Shown here: in pieces, positions 34,694-43,161 of the stretch
Layout of the letters: every line of letters starts with the position of its first letter
Numbering within the stretch: the stretch's first letter is position 1
Source of the DNA: Deltaproteobacteria bacterium
GTDB taxonomy: Bacteria; Myxococcota_C; UBA6777
DNA: 45,455 nucleotides
NCBI GenBank assembly: GCA_002731275.1
Contig: PCBK01000185.1
Span: 1-45,455 of the forward strand
Direction: 5' to 3'
Notes under the pieces: model-generated
Told to the model about the DNA's origin: nothing
Seen by the model: the letters and a program-made list of their open reading frames with translations, nothing else
The model's database searches: none
Made by a program: the position numbers and the translations under genes

Positions 34694-35949
34694 GGTATCC
34701 TCCTGAACAACAATTCTCGTGACAAAAGCTCAAGGGCGAGGAGTCCTAACATCGGGAGCAAGAACCACAGGTAGAGTTCTTTGATGTCGTCCCACTTGTG
34801 CACCTTGAAGCGGTTGGGTTCGAGTTTGTTGATCTCTTTGTATACGTTGCGCAGGGCGTCTTTGCTCTCTGCCGAGAAGAATTGACCCTTGGTCACACGT
34901 GCGATGGCTTGCATCAGGTCTTTATCGTATGAATCGTTGGGGATACGCACGACGTTGTTGCGTCCCTGTCGCTTGATGCGGCGGAAAGTATATGGGCTGT
35001 TGCTGCCGATCCCGATGGTGTAGATCTTGATGTTGTAAAGGGCGGCTTCACGGGCTGCTTGCAGGACGTCTTCGCGTCCTTCTTCGCCTTCTTTGGCGGT
35101 GTGCTTTCCGTCTGTGAGCAAGATCATGATTTGGGAGCGTGGTTTTTTCGCACGCATCGCCTTGACAATCTCGGGGTCGAGTTTGGCTTGTGCGATGCGT
35201 TTGGTGGTATCTTTATCAAAGATGAAGGAGCAGCGTTTTGTGCGGATTTGTTGGAGGATGTAGTCCTTTGCGCGGGTCTTGGACCATTCGATGACATCCT
35301 CCGCGGTGATCCCGACAAGTCGCTTGAGGGCGTATTGGATCGCCTTCTGTAAATCTGTCGCCTGACCGACCATCCCGATCTCGACGAGCTGAAGCATGCT
35401 GTTGACGGCGTTGAGATCGTGTGTCAGTGGGGTGAGTGTTCGTGCGTTTGTCCCAAAGACGACGAGAGAGAGTCTATCTCCACGGCGTTCCTTGATGAAC
35501 TTGCGTACGACACCTTTGACGACATCGAGTCGATCCCACGTGCCTTTTTTGGCTGTTCCGACCTGATAGGTTCCCTGAAAGGTCGTCTCTGTATAGACAT
35601 CGGAGACGCGGTTTTTGCGAGGGTCCATATCGATGGTCTGCATACTGCCCGAGGTGTCGAGGGACATGACGATATCGACACCTGTCGATTCAAACCACTG
35701 TTTGCGCTCGACGGTTTGGGGGCGTGCCATGACGAGTAAACCACACGCGAGGGCAAGCCAACGTAGCAGAGGGGGGATGGTTGTGGCGGCTTTGACACGC
35801 CAACCGCGAGGGGCACCCTCAAACGAATGGAGTGTGGAGAAGAGGAGGCTGCTTTTGCGTCCAAGCCAACGACGAAAGATGAAGGCGATCAACAAAAGCA
35901 GCGGAAACAACAATAAAAATTGGGGGATTGCGAAACGAAATTGACTCAT
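34690..35949 (-). CDS. batA: BatA-like VWA membrane protein
   Basis: 419 residues. Two N-terminal helices (about 8-25 and 58-75), a VWA domain with MIDAS DTSGSMQ (VDIVMSLDTSGSM, about 95), and the second VWA acidic site LTDGKHTAKEGEE. Between these lies an insertion of about 60 residues with EDVIEWSKTRAKDYIL and CSFIFDKDTTKRIAQ that the BatB paralogue lacks. A membrane helix near 395-410 ends the protein. Overlaps 4 bp at both ends with its neighbours. A MoxR-regulated partner of BatB. Confidence 0.88.
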   Translation of the reverse strand: MSQFRFAIPQFLLLFPLLLLIAFIFRRWLGRKSSLLFSTLHSFEGAPRGWRVKAATTIPPLLRWLALACGLLVMARPQTVERKQWFESTGVDIVMSLDTSGSMQTIDMDPRKNRVSDVYTETTFQGTYQVGTAKKGTWDRLDVVKGVVRKFIKERRGDRLSLVVFGTNARTLTPLTHDLNAVNSMLQLVEIGMVGQATDLQKAIQYALKRLVGITAEDVIEWSKTRAKDYILQQIRTKRCSFIFDKDTTKRIAQAKLDPEIVKAMRAKKPRSQIMILLTDGKHTAKEGEEGREDVLQAAREAALYNIKIYTIGIGSNSPYTFRRIKRQGRNNVVRIPNDSYDKDLMQAIARVTKGQFFSAESKDALRNVYKEINKLEPNRFKVHKWDDIKELYLWFLLPMLGLLALELLSRELLFRRIP

Positions 35950-37160
35950 GATTCACCTTTGGCTTCGCGCTGCTGTTCTTCTACTTTTTTGAGCTCTTCA
36001 GCGGTTTGACGCGTACGGCGGACAATGCTGTGTAAGCGCTTTTCAAGCTCATCCATCTCATCGTCTGCTGGTTGACGGCCCGCAAATTTGACGCTGTCCA
36101 TCCACTGCAACGACTTGCGAATGTCTCTGTAGATGTCTTGCTCAAGCATGTCGTGCTCTTTGGACCATTGGATGATCTCCTCTGTCGTGCTCTCCAACGC
36201 CGGGAAGGTATAGCGGCGTTCGAGATAGCCTCGAAAGATCTCGGAGAGCGCATAGTAGTGGACCTTGAACATCTGTTTTTTGAGCAGCTTTTGCTTGTTG
36301 AGCGCGTCGAACTCGACTTCAAACCATTCATGTGGGGGGAGCGCAGGGGCTGCATGTTGTTGTTGGTAACGTAGCAACATCGAACCACCCAGGCTGACAA
36401 GCAGCAGCGTGGCGAAGATGCTTATCCACAGCCACGGGAGCTGGTCCGCCGGGCGCTCTGGAAGCGTTGGAGGTTTCATGTCCCGCAAGGATGCGAGCAG
36501 CTGCTGTGGTTTCCCAAGTTCACTGACATCGACAGCGATACGAGCCACGACGATCTTTTTCCACTTGCCATCTTTGAGATAACGGATCACAAATCGCGGC
36601 GTGTGCAGTGGACCTGTAGAGACGGGAACGAGTGTAATCACCCACTCCTTGGTCTCGATCCCATCTTTGCTTTTGTGGAAGCGGATCTTGGGTGGTTTGT
36701 CCGCAGGCATCACAAAGGGACCGTTGAAGATCGGGTGGGCCGTAATCTTAGGGATTTGTAGCTTCACACCTTTGCGGTAGCGCAGGGTTAACTCGTATGT
36801 GAAGGTGTCCTTCTCGACACGAAGGACACCGCTCGACTGTTTGGGGAAGATGACATTGGGGGTCGCGACGACATCTTGTGTCATCGGTTTGAACGCGACG
36901 TTGGTCCTTCTCTGTTGCAGGGCAGGGGTGCCAAACAACGTGTAGAGATACAGGCCTCCTGTGGCCAGCCATACGATAGGACCGAACCATAAGAGACGAA
37001 GTCTTCCGAACTGTAAGGATAAGGAGAGCCAGCGTTCAAGGGGCCAGGTCAACAAAAACAAGAGACCCATCGCGAGGCCGCCGATCCATATGGAGAAGAT
37101 CGCACCGAGCGAGAGCCCCATCAATACCACGATCAATAAACTGAGTATGGTCAATCCCAT
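35946..37160 (-). CDS. DUF4381-like membrane protein of the MoxR-Bat operon
   Basis: 404 residues. Three N-terminal helices (about 3-75), an extracytoplasmic beta-rich region (about 80-240: FTYELTLRYRKGVKLQIP, TGPLHTPRFVIRYLKDGKW), another helix (about 248-265, LPWLWISIFATLLLVSLGG), and a cytoplasmic helical tail with KVHYYALSEIFRGYLERRY and STTEEIIQWS. This layout matches the DUF4381-like proteins found between DUF58 and BatA genes. Overlaps BatA by 4 bp. Probably links the cytoplasmic MoxR/DUF58 parts with the periplasmic parts. The start ATG has no strong ribosome site. Confidence 0.7.
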   Translation of the reverse strand: MGLTILSLLIVVLMGLSLGAIFSIWIGGLAMGLLFLLTWPLERWLSLSLQFGRLRLLWFGPIVWLATGGLYLYTLFGTPALQQRRTNVAFKPMTQDVVATPNVIFPKQSSGVLRVEKDTFTYELTLRYRKGVKLQIPKITAHPIFNGPFVMPADKPPKIRFHKSKDGIETKEWVITLVPVSTGPLHTPRFVIRYLKDGKWKKIVVARIAVDVSELGKPQQLLASLRDMKPPTLPERPADQLPWLWISIFATLLLVSLGGSMLLRYQQQHAAPALPPHEWFEVEFDALNKQKLLKKQMFKVHYYALSEIFRGYLERRYTFPALESTTEEIIQWSKEHDMLEQDIYRDIRKSLQWMDSVKFAGRQPADDEMDELEKRLHSIVRRTRQTAEELKKVEEQQREAKGES

Positions 37161-37253
37161 TGTTACTCACGCATCTTTCACTTTCAATGAAGTCTGTAAG
37201 GATAGAAGACGACCACATGAGACCATGTGGCTCCACTGTAAGCTGTCCACTCG

Positions 37254-38129
37254 TTAGCGACGACGTTCTCGACGTCTAAAGTATCGCATCAGCGGATCGG
37301 CACATGAACCCGTCGTCGAGATCTCGACTTCGTCAATCCCCGCCCTACGTAGGGTCTCTCGGGTCGATTGTTTCATGTGCAAGGCGCGTTTGTGGAAGTG
37401 CTCTCGGACGCGCTTGTCCGAGGTGTCAAACAGGCCGATTTGACCTGTCTCTGCGTCTTCTAGCTCGATCAGCCCGACGTTGGGGAGCGCCAATTCGAGT
37501 GGGTCGACGACATGCAGCGCGGTGATGTCGTGACGTTTGCTCGCCAATGTCAGAGCTCGTTCGTAATGGTCATCGATAAAGTCGGAGATCAAAAACAACA
37601 CCGTCTTCTTGCGTAAAAGGTGTCCTGCGTAGTCAAGCGCGACAGTGAGATCGGTTCCTTTGTGTTCAGGCTCAAAGGTCAGGATCTCCTGGATCAGACG
37701 CCAGACGTGTCCGCGGCCTTTTTTGGGAGGGATAAAGCGCTCAACCTCAGTGGTAAACAGCATCATCCCGACCTTGTCGTTGTTACGACTCGCGAGATAG
37801 GCGAGGACCGCAGCGGTCTCTGCCATCAGCTCGGTCTTGGACTTGTGGTGTGAACCAAAGCGTCCGGAGCCTGACATATCGACCATCAAGAAGATCGTCA
37901 GCTCGCGTTCTTCTCTGTACTCCTTGACGAAGGGATGTCCCATACGAGCTGTGACTTTCCAGTCGATCGTGCGGACGTCATCGCCAGGGCGATACTCGCG
38001 GACCTCTTCAAACTCCATCCCACGTCCCTTGAAGGCGGAGGCATATTCGCCAGCCATCGCTTCGTTGACGAGGTAGGAGGTGGTCAGGTGAATGGATTTG
38101 ATCTGTTGGAGAAGGTCTCGAGAGAGCAT
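37254..38129 (-). CDS. DUF58 domain protein
   Basis: 291 residues, soluble, with the DUF58 signature EVREYRPGDDVRTIDWKVTARMG (about 42-64), the feature of this VWA-related family. The VWA-like core starts FLMVDMSGSGRFGS and includes VLFLISDFIDDHYERAL. DUF58 proteins are almost always encoded next to MoxR ATPases and VWA genes, as here, with a one-base overlap with moxR. A cytoplasmic link between the ATPase and the membrane proteins is inferred. The stop lies 93 bp before the DUF4381-like gene. Confidence 0.93.
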   Translation of the reverse strand: MLSRDLLQQIKSIHLTTSYLVNEAMAGEYASAFKGRGMEFEEVREYRPGDDVRTIDWKVTARMGHPFVKEYREERELTIFLMVDMSGSGRFGSHHKSKTELMAETAAVLAYLASRNNDKVGMMLFTTEVERFIPPKKGRGHVWRLIQEILTFEPEHKGTDLTVALDYAGHLLRKKTVLFLISDFIDDHYERALTLASKRHDITALHVVDPLELALPNVGLIELEDAETGQIGLFDTSDKRVREHFHKRALHMKQSTRETLRRAGIDEVEISTTGSCADPLMRYFRRRERRR

Positions 38130-39121
38130 TATGGCACCTCGATTTGATCCAACAATTGATGAATGATGGTGTCTGTCTCGATGTCTTCGGCTTCAGCTTC
38201 GTAGGAGAGCAGAATACGATGACGCAAGACATCCAACGCGATCGACTTGACATCTTGTGGTGTCACGTAGGGACGACCATTCAAGAATGCGAGCGCGCGG
38301 GCACCCTGGTTGAGGAAGATGGTGGCCCGTGGAGAGGCACCAAATTGGATGTACCGACCGAGGTCGAGACCATACGCAGATGGATCACGTGTCGCGACGA
38401 TCAAGTCGACGATATAGCCTGCGAGACGGTCTTCGAGGTGGATGTCTTTGAGCAGCGCGCGGGCTTCCAGGATCTCTTTGGGCGTGACGACAGGCTTGAT
38501 CTCTTCGGGTTTCCCGAGAGCCATGCGCTTCATAATCTCTTTCTCTTCCTCTTTGGTGGGGTAAGAGACCTTGAGCTTGAGCATAAAGCGGTCGACTTGT
38601 GCTTCTGGGAGGGGATAGGTTCCTTCTTGCTCGATGGGGTTTTGGGTTGCCATGACCAGGAAGGGTTGTTCGAGGGGGAAACATTCACCACCGATGGTGA
38701 CCTGTCTCTCTTGCATGGCTTCGAGCAACGCGGATTGGACTTTGGAGGGCGCGCGGTTGATCTCGTCTGCGAGCACAATGTTGGAGAAGATAGGACCTTT
38801 TTTGATCGTAAATTCGCCAGATTGTGGCTGGTAGATCTCTGTCCCCAAGATATCAGAGGGCAGCATGTCTGGTGTAAATTGGATACGACTGAATCCCGTG
38901 TCGATGGCTTCGGAGAGACTCTTGACGAGGGTCGTCTTGGCCAGACCGGGGACACCTTCGACGAGGACGTGACCGTTGGCGAGCAAACCGACAAGCAAAC
39001 GTTCGATCAATGCGCTCTGTCCAACGACAACAGTGCTGATCGCTTGCTTCAACTTGCGGATGAGCTGGCTCTTTTCTTCGATTTGATCCTGAACATTTTG
39101 CAGAGACTTACTTTCCGTCAT
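38129..39121 (-). CDS. moxR: MoxR-family AAA+ ATPase
   Basis: 330 residues. Start MTESKSLQNVQ with AAGGA 7-8 bases upstream. Walker A GVPGLAKTTLVKS (about 53), Walker B region IVLADEINRAPSKVQSAL (about 115), and sensor ATQNPIEQEGTYPLPEAQVDRF (about 158), which is the MoxR hallmark. Family role: a chaperone-like ATPase that activates or assembles VWA-domain partners, encoded downstream (DUF58, BatA, BatB). First gene of the nine-gene operon. No cofactor-insertion target such as methanol dehydrogenase is nearby. Confidence 0.95.
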   Translation of the reverse strand: MTESKSLQNVQDQIEEKSQLIRKLKQAISTVVVGQSALIERLLVGLLANGHVLVEGVPGLAKTTLVKSLSEAIDTGFSRIQFTPDMLPSDILGTEIYQPQSGEFTIKKGPIFSNIVLADEINRAPSKVQSALLEAMQERQVTIGGECFPLEQPFLVMATQNPIEQEGTYPLPEAQVDRFMLKLKVSYPTKEEEKEIMKRMALGKPEEIKPVVTPKEILEARALLKDIHLEDRLAGYIVDLIVATRDPSAYGLDLGRYIQFGASPRATIFLNQGARALAFLNGRPYVTPQDVKSIALDVLRHRILLSYEAEAEDIETDTIIHQLLDQIEVP

Positions 39122-39505
39122 GCTTCTTCCTTTTTCTAACAACATGGGACCGTACATCTACGTCGGACTTGACGCAGAATGGGGGCGATGATGAACCCTC
39201 TGACGCGAGTTCGTGGGACGCGTATTCATCTCCCCGGCCTGAACATGTGAATGTCGTCGTGTGTTGTCTACACACTGTGTGAACATTCGGCCAACACAGG
39301 ACACCCGGATTGTTTTGTTGGGGTGTTGTCCATGCTGGCTTTTGGACGCTCAACATAACAACAATGTTGTCGTGTCTATTCCATCAATTTGTATTCTTTG
39401 ACTAATACCCATCGACAAAAAGTCAAGGTGATTTTTTGGGCAAACCGTTGTAAAGGCCGGATGAGAAGCTTTTTGTGCAGATGTTGAGTGTGTAAGGGGA
39501 GAGGA
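39122..39505. promoter_or_regulatory. Leader region of the MoxR-Bat operon
   Basis: 384 bp without a gene. It must contain the minus-strand promoter of the operon, but no convincing -35/-10 pair is visible. Dyads: TTGACT-N17-AGTCAA mirrored at 39398-39426, ACAAC-AAT-GTTGT near 39360-39372, and ACACACTGTGTG near 39274. The minus-strand TTGACT at 39421-39426 is a possible -35. Confidence 0.3.
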
Positions 39506-40324
39506 CTACTTGTTTCTGTATCGTCGGAAGCGATAGCGTTTTTGATAGCTGACGAGGGTGTTGGCGACCTTGCTCTTGCTGTCTCCGCGTTTGATCCCTC
39601 TACGAATCACATAGACGGCTGCGCGTGGGTAAAAGACAAATTTCTGTCGTCGGGAGCGCGAGAATCGCTGTTTGACAAAGCGAAACCATGGACGCGTTAT
39701 ACCTCTGACGGAGCGTCTCAGTTCCTGCGCGGCTTTGCGCTCGATGTTCCTCATCAAGCGGGGCAATTCATTTGTCATTCGACGTCTTCCACCGCGGTTG
39801 GTGTAAACTTTCACGTAGAGTTTGACCGGCAACTTGATTTTTCTTCTTCGGTATCGTCGTCGGGGTCGCGTTTTTCGTTTTCTTGGTGGAGCTTTTCTTG
39901 CGCGTTGAGGTGGTGGTCGTTGTGTGGTTTGTTTGGTTTTGACTTGCGACAGTAATTTTTGTAGTGGTGCAGCTTGCGGAAAGCGCTTGGTGAGTGCCTC
40001 GACGGGGAGTTGCTTCGTCAATTTGCCGAAGACTTTTTGACTCTCTTCAACGCGTCCTTGTTGGTACAGCTTTTGGGCGAGTTCGAGCTGCATGCCCTGA
40101 TCGATGTGTGTTTGTGTTTGTTTGAGCCACGTTTTGTGCGCTGAGGCTTGTGGATGTTGTTTGAGCACCTCAAGGGCGTTGGCAGCCTTGAAAAATTGGT
40201 TGCCTTGAAGAGGTGTGAGGACGTTCTGTTTTTGGTCCTCGAAGCTCTGCGCTTTTCTGGGGGGGGGTCTTCTCTGCGCTCGGATGTCGGAGGCTGAGAA
40301 GAGGGCATATAGTTGATCACCCAA
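39506..40324 (-). CDS. Extracytoplasmic part of the kinase, out of frame after a C tract
   Basis: The frame open from 40324 only becomes protein-like after the poly-C tract at 40259-40267. From there it has about 250 residues: FFKAANALEVLKQHPQASAH and GRVEESQKVFGKLTKQLP (TPR-like helices), a very basic linker, then LYVKVYTNRGGRRRMTNELP and a basic C terminus rich in Arg and Tyr. The first part, from a TTG, reads the kinase's coding sequence in another frame and has no ribosome site. Adding one C to the tract joins the two frames into a 787-residue protein, a multiple of three. So this is the second half of the kinase gene, frameshifted by sequencing error, slippage or mutation. Confidence 0.7.
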   Translation of the reverse strand: MGDQLYALFSASDIRAQRRPPPRKAQSFEDQKQNVLTPLQGNQFFKAANALEVLKQHPQASAHKTWLKQTQTHIDQGMQLELAQKLYQQGRVEESQKVFGKLTKQLPVEALTKRFPQAAPLQKLLSQVKTKQTTQRPPPQRARKAPPRKRKTRPRRRYRRRKIKLPVKLYVKVYTNRGGRRRMTNELPRLMRNIERKAAQELRRSVRGITRPWFRFVKQRFSRSRRQKFVFYPRAAVYVIRRGIKRGDSKSKVANTLVSYQKRYRFRRYRNK

Positions 40325-41868
40325 TACGCACCACCGCCACCAGCGCCCAAAAAGAAGAGCGCGACAAGGACGATCAGCAGTCCACTCCTTTTTGACGGCT
40401 CTTCTGGCTCGTCAACAAGCTCCGGCGAAACGGGAGGATGCAGTGGTCTCGTCTGTTCGGGATCCCTCTTCCCTGGCATGGGGGGGGCAACAGGCTGAAT
40501 CGCCTGGAGACCGTCGGCTGAGGCTACCTGGACTTCGATTTGCGTTTTCTCATCGATCTCTTCGGTTGTGTGTCCGACTTGTGTTGCCTCGCCTGTGATG
40601 CTGGTGGCGTCTTCGTCTTGGTAGACAGCCTGTCCTGGTGGGTTGTATGAGGCGGTTGACATTTTTTGCTGGGGAGGCATCGCAAAGGGCGAACCAAGGG
40701 AGGCTGTGGCTGGGCCTTTGGGTTGTGTTGTCTGTGTGGGGGATGTTTGTGGTTGCGTGGGATTGGGCGAGGGGTTGTCGTGGAATGAGTTGTAGCTGCC
40801 CTGATAGAAGTGGTTATCTTGCATCACGCGGTAGCTGCCGCGGGCGAGGTTGAGGAGATCTTGTTGTGTCACAGGGGAGGGGCGGATTCCCTTCTTTTCG
40901 TTTGCGATCTCGTTGGGGAAGAGTTGCTGCATGGCATCGCCGAGCTGTCTCACGCCGTAGTAGCGGCCTTCTTCCTCCATAAATTCTTCGAGCGCGAGCC
41001 GGAACTCTCTCGCCGATTGGTAACGCTCTGAGGGGTTGCGTTGTAGGACTTTGAGCAAGATGTCTTCGAGCTTTTTTGGATAGCCTGGTTTGATACGACT
41101 CGGTGGTGGGATCGGTGTTGTCAGGAGCGCCTGGATGGTCTCCGCTTCGCTGCGTCGTTTAAACAGTCGTTTACCAGTGCTCATCTCGTAGAGCACAATT
41201 CCAAGCGCGAAGAGATCTGAACGCCCATCGATCGGCTGGGCTGAGAGGTGTTCTGGAGACATGTAGCTGAGACGACCTTTGAGGACACCGACCTCGGTCT
41301 CGTGCTCTTGTGATTTGGCCTTAGCGACACCGAAGTCGACGACTTTCAAGATCCCTTCGTAGGAGAGCATCAGGTTGTTGGGGCTGATGTCTCTGTGTAC
41401 GAGATGGAGGGGCTGGTGATGGTCATCACTCGCAGTGTGGACGTGTTCTAGGCCTGCCGCGGCTTGGGCGAAAATGCCTGCGAGTAGGCCATAGGGCATA
41501 TTCTCTTTGTAGCGGGATTGCGAGGCGAGTCGTTTGCGTACGTGTTTCAGGTTTTGTCCTGGAATGTACTCCATCGCCATATAGTAGATCCCCTCAAATT
41601 CGCTAATGTCGTAGATCTGGACGACATTGGGGTGATTGAGGTGGGCGGCGATGCGTGCCTCGTCGAGGAACATCGTGACAAAGTCTTGTTTTTGGCTGAA
41701 GAAGGGAAGGATGCATTTGATGACGACGGTCTTGCTAAACCCTGCGATCCCAGCTTGTTTGGCGAGAAAGAGTTCGGCCATGCCGCCTACCGCAAGTTTA
41801 GAGAGTAGACGATACTTACCAAACAGAATACCATTTTCCTCGAGTTGTTTGTCGAGTGGATTGATCAT
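40018..41868 (-). CDS. PknB-type Ser/Thr protein kinase
   Basis: 616 residues as read. Start MINPLDKQLEENG (AAGG upstream); the longer open frame has no support. Kinase domain about 16-290: AVGGMAEL glycine loop, VVIKC lysine, FLDEARI helix-C Glu, LVHRDISPNNLML catalytic loop, VVDFGVAKA, and RLSYMSPEHLSAQ. A Pro/Gln/Thr-rich linker (about 360-490) leads to one membrane helix (about 505-525, GLLIVLVALFFLGAGGGGAYWVI). After REDPPP the frame shifts at nine C residues and the remaining roughly 80 residues are low quality. The true C terminus is in the other frame (39506-40260). Membrane-bound kinase with an external sensor, typical of Myxococcota. Confidence 0.9.
   Translation of the reverse strand: MINPLDKQLEENGILFGKYRLLSKLAVGGMAELFLAKQAGIAGFSKTVVIKCILPFFSQKQDFVTMFLDEARIAAHLNHPNVVQIYDISEFEGIYYMAMEYIPGQNLKHVRKRLASQSRYKENMPYGLLAGIFAQAAAGLEHVHTASDDHHQPLHLVHRDISPNNLMLSYEGILKVVDFGVAKAKSQEHETEVGVLKGRLSYMSPEHLSAQPIDGRSDLFALGIVLYEMSTGKRLFKRRSEAETIQALLTTPIPPPSRIKPGYPKKLEDILLKVLQRNPSERYQSAREFRLALEEFMEEEGRYYGVRQLGDAMQQLFPNEIANEKKGIRPSPVTQQDLLNLARGSYRVMQDNHFYQGSYNSFHDNPSPNPTQPQTSPTQTTQPKGPATASLGSPFAMPPQQKMSTASYNPPGQAVYQDEDATSITGEATQVGHTTEEIDEKTQIEVQVASADGLQAIQPVAPPMPGKRDPEQTRPLHPPVSPELVDEPEEPSKRSGLLIVLVALFFLGAGGGGAYWVINYMPSSQPPTSERREDPPPEKRRASRTKNRTSSHLFKATNFSRLPTPLRCSNNIHKPQRTKRGSNKHKHTSIRACSSNSPKSCTNKDALKRVKKSSAN
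40259..40267. other. Nine-base homopolymer with frameshift
   Basis: Nine G on the plus strand (nine C in the kinase's coding strand) inside DPPP. Ten C would continue into PPPRKAQSFEDQ and the TPR-like region. Homopolymers of this length are prone to replication slippage and to sequencing error. Confidence 0.85.
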
Positions 41869-41959
41869 GGACCTTGCCTTTGTCCTCTCAAGCACTTTGT
41901 GGTGTGGGTGGCTTTTTGTGTGAGCCTTATCGATCGTGCGTGTACAAAACGATACGAAA

Positions 41960-41988
41960 AAAGTATCAAATGGTGTAGGGGGGGTCAA
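41960..41988 (-). promoter_or_regulatory. Possible promoter of the kinase gene
   Basis: Minus strand TTGACC (41983-41988), 17 bp, TACTTT (41960-41965). The -10 lies in a small hairpin GATAC-N7-GTATC at 41951-41967. The kinase start is 92 bp downstream. The -10 is a poor match. Confidence 0.35.
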
Positions 41989-42129
41989 GGGGAGGGGGGA
42001 ACAGAGGCGAGCACTGTGGATACCTATGATGTGACGGTCTTCTCGTATTTTTTGTGTGTTGTTTCGATGGGTGAAGGAGGAGCGAGCTGTCGCGTCTTGG
42101 TGGAGCTTGTCGGGGAGGTCTCGGGTCGA

Positions 42130-42885
42130 TTATGACTCATCGCCAAAGAGACTCGTCACAGCGTCAATGATCTCCATGGTAGCCCAAGCCGTAATCAGGT
42201 TGGAGGTGACGGAGCTTTCGCCTGGGTCGCCTGGGTCTGCTGCGATCCAGCTAGAGCCCTCTTGTGATGGAAAACACTTGCGACAGTAGTAACCTTCTTT
42301 GGTTTTGTAGGCATTTTTGGGGAGGATCTCTTTTTGACACGACTTACACGTGAAGGTCGTGGGTTGCTTCTCGTCCTTTGCGTTGTTGTCTTGTGTTTGG
42401 GTTTTTGTTTGTCGTTGTGGTGGAGGAGAGGTTGTTTCGGGGGTGGTGTCGAGATCTCTGAATTGTCTTCTGTATCGACGTTGTAATTTTTTGACCTCAC
42501 CTGCATCAAACCATAGACCGTGACAGTGTCCACATGCATCGACTTCGATGCCGAGGACATCGATGAGATACATGCGTTTCTGGCAGCCTGGACAGACGAT
42601 GCCAATGGGCGCCTGACAATGCTCGCATGTTGTGCTGCCGGGGCTGCTGTTTTTTTGGCATTTGTTGCAGGGCATAGGTAACTTAAAGCTGCTGCTGAGG
42701 TTGAGGAGCGCTTGATCCGCCCCGATCGCGGCCTCTGCTTCGTCTTTGTCGAAGAAGATACCCTTACAGTCGAGACACTCATCGATACGAATGTCTTGTG
42801 CTTTGTGCTTTTGTTGCAGAGACAGTTTGTCGTCGATCTGACGTTCTCTCATCGGGCTGTTATCGCGTGGGCACATTCGGCTCAT
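42130..42885 (-). CDS. Zinc-ribbon (TFIIB-type) protein
   Basis: 251 residues, soluble. Start MSRMCPRDNSPM has AAAGGAG 6 bases upstream. Four zinc knuckle areas: CPRD..M....DECLDCKGIFFD (about 5-50), CNKCQKN..GSTTCEHC (about 75-95), CPGCQKRMYLIDVLGIEVDACGHCHGLWFDAGE (about 100-132), and CKSCQKEILP...YYCRKCF (about 188-215). The first and third are the zf-TFIIB family form (CP.C...M......E.D.C..C.G.WFD..E). The last resembles LIM-like or rubredoxin-type knuckles. A Gln/Thr-rich linker separates them. The C terminus may be amphipathic. Lies upstream of the kinase on the same strand, 261 bp gap. Function unknown; possibly protein-protein or nucleic-acid binding. Confidence 0.85.
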   Translation of the reverse strand: MSRMCPRDNSPMRERQIDDKLSLQQKHKAQDIRIDECLDCKGIFFDKDEAEAAIGADQALLNLSSSFKLPMPCNKCQKNSSPGSTTCEHCQAPIGIVCPGCQKRMYLIDVLGIEVDACGHCHGLWFDAGEVKKLQRRYRRQFRDLDTTPETTSPPPQRQTKTQTQDNNAKDEKQPTTFTCKSCQKEILPKNAYKTKEGYYCRKCFPSQEGSSWIAADPGDPGESSVTSNLITAWATMEIIDAVTSLFGDES

Positions 42886-43161
42886 GGGTGGCTCCTTTGA
42901 CTCTATAAGGATGATGGCTGCTCGGGCGACTTTTGTACACATGAACAGGTATCAGGCTAGCCGCTCTTGATCTTTGCTGCAAGCAAAACTTCGCATTTGG
43001 TTGCGTTTGCACGTAAAATGAGGCATTCTAGGTCCGATTGCATCTCACCTGTTGGTGCTCTTGTGTTCTCTTTTGTGTGTAAAATTAGAGAGATGAGGGA
43101 TGTGGTGGATGTGGAAGATACATGGTAAGCATCTTTGTTTCAGGTCTGATGAGGTAAATAG
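42886..43161. other. Divergent gap between zinc-ribbon and kelch genes
   Basis: No gene. Contains TTTGCT-GCA-AGCAAA, a 6-bp stem with a 3-nt loop near 42996, and a weak plus-strand TTCGCA-N18-TAAAAT near 43010-43035 that could serve the kelch gene. Confidence 0.25.

Noticed and set aside
38144..39139. 331-codon plus-strand frame over moxR
   Set aside because: Antisense to a clear MoxR ATPase; a mirror of its codon bias.
40018..40258. Tail of about 80 residues of the kinase frame after the C tract
   Set aside because: Low-complexity Ser/Lys/Asn composition, while the other frame has TPR-like helices; taken as out of frame.
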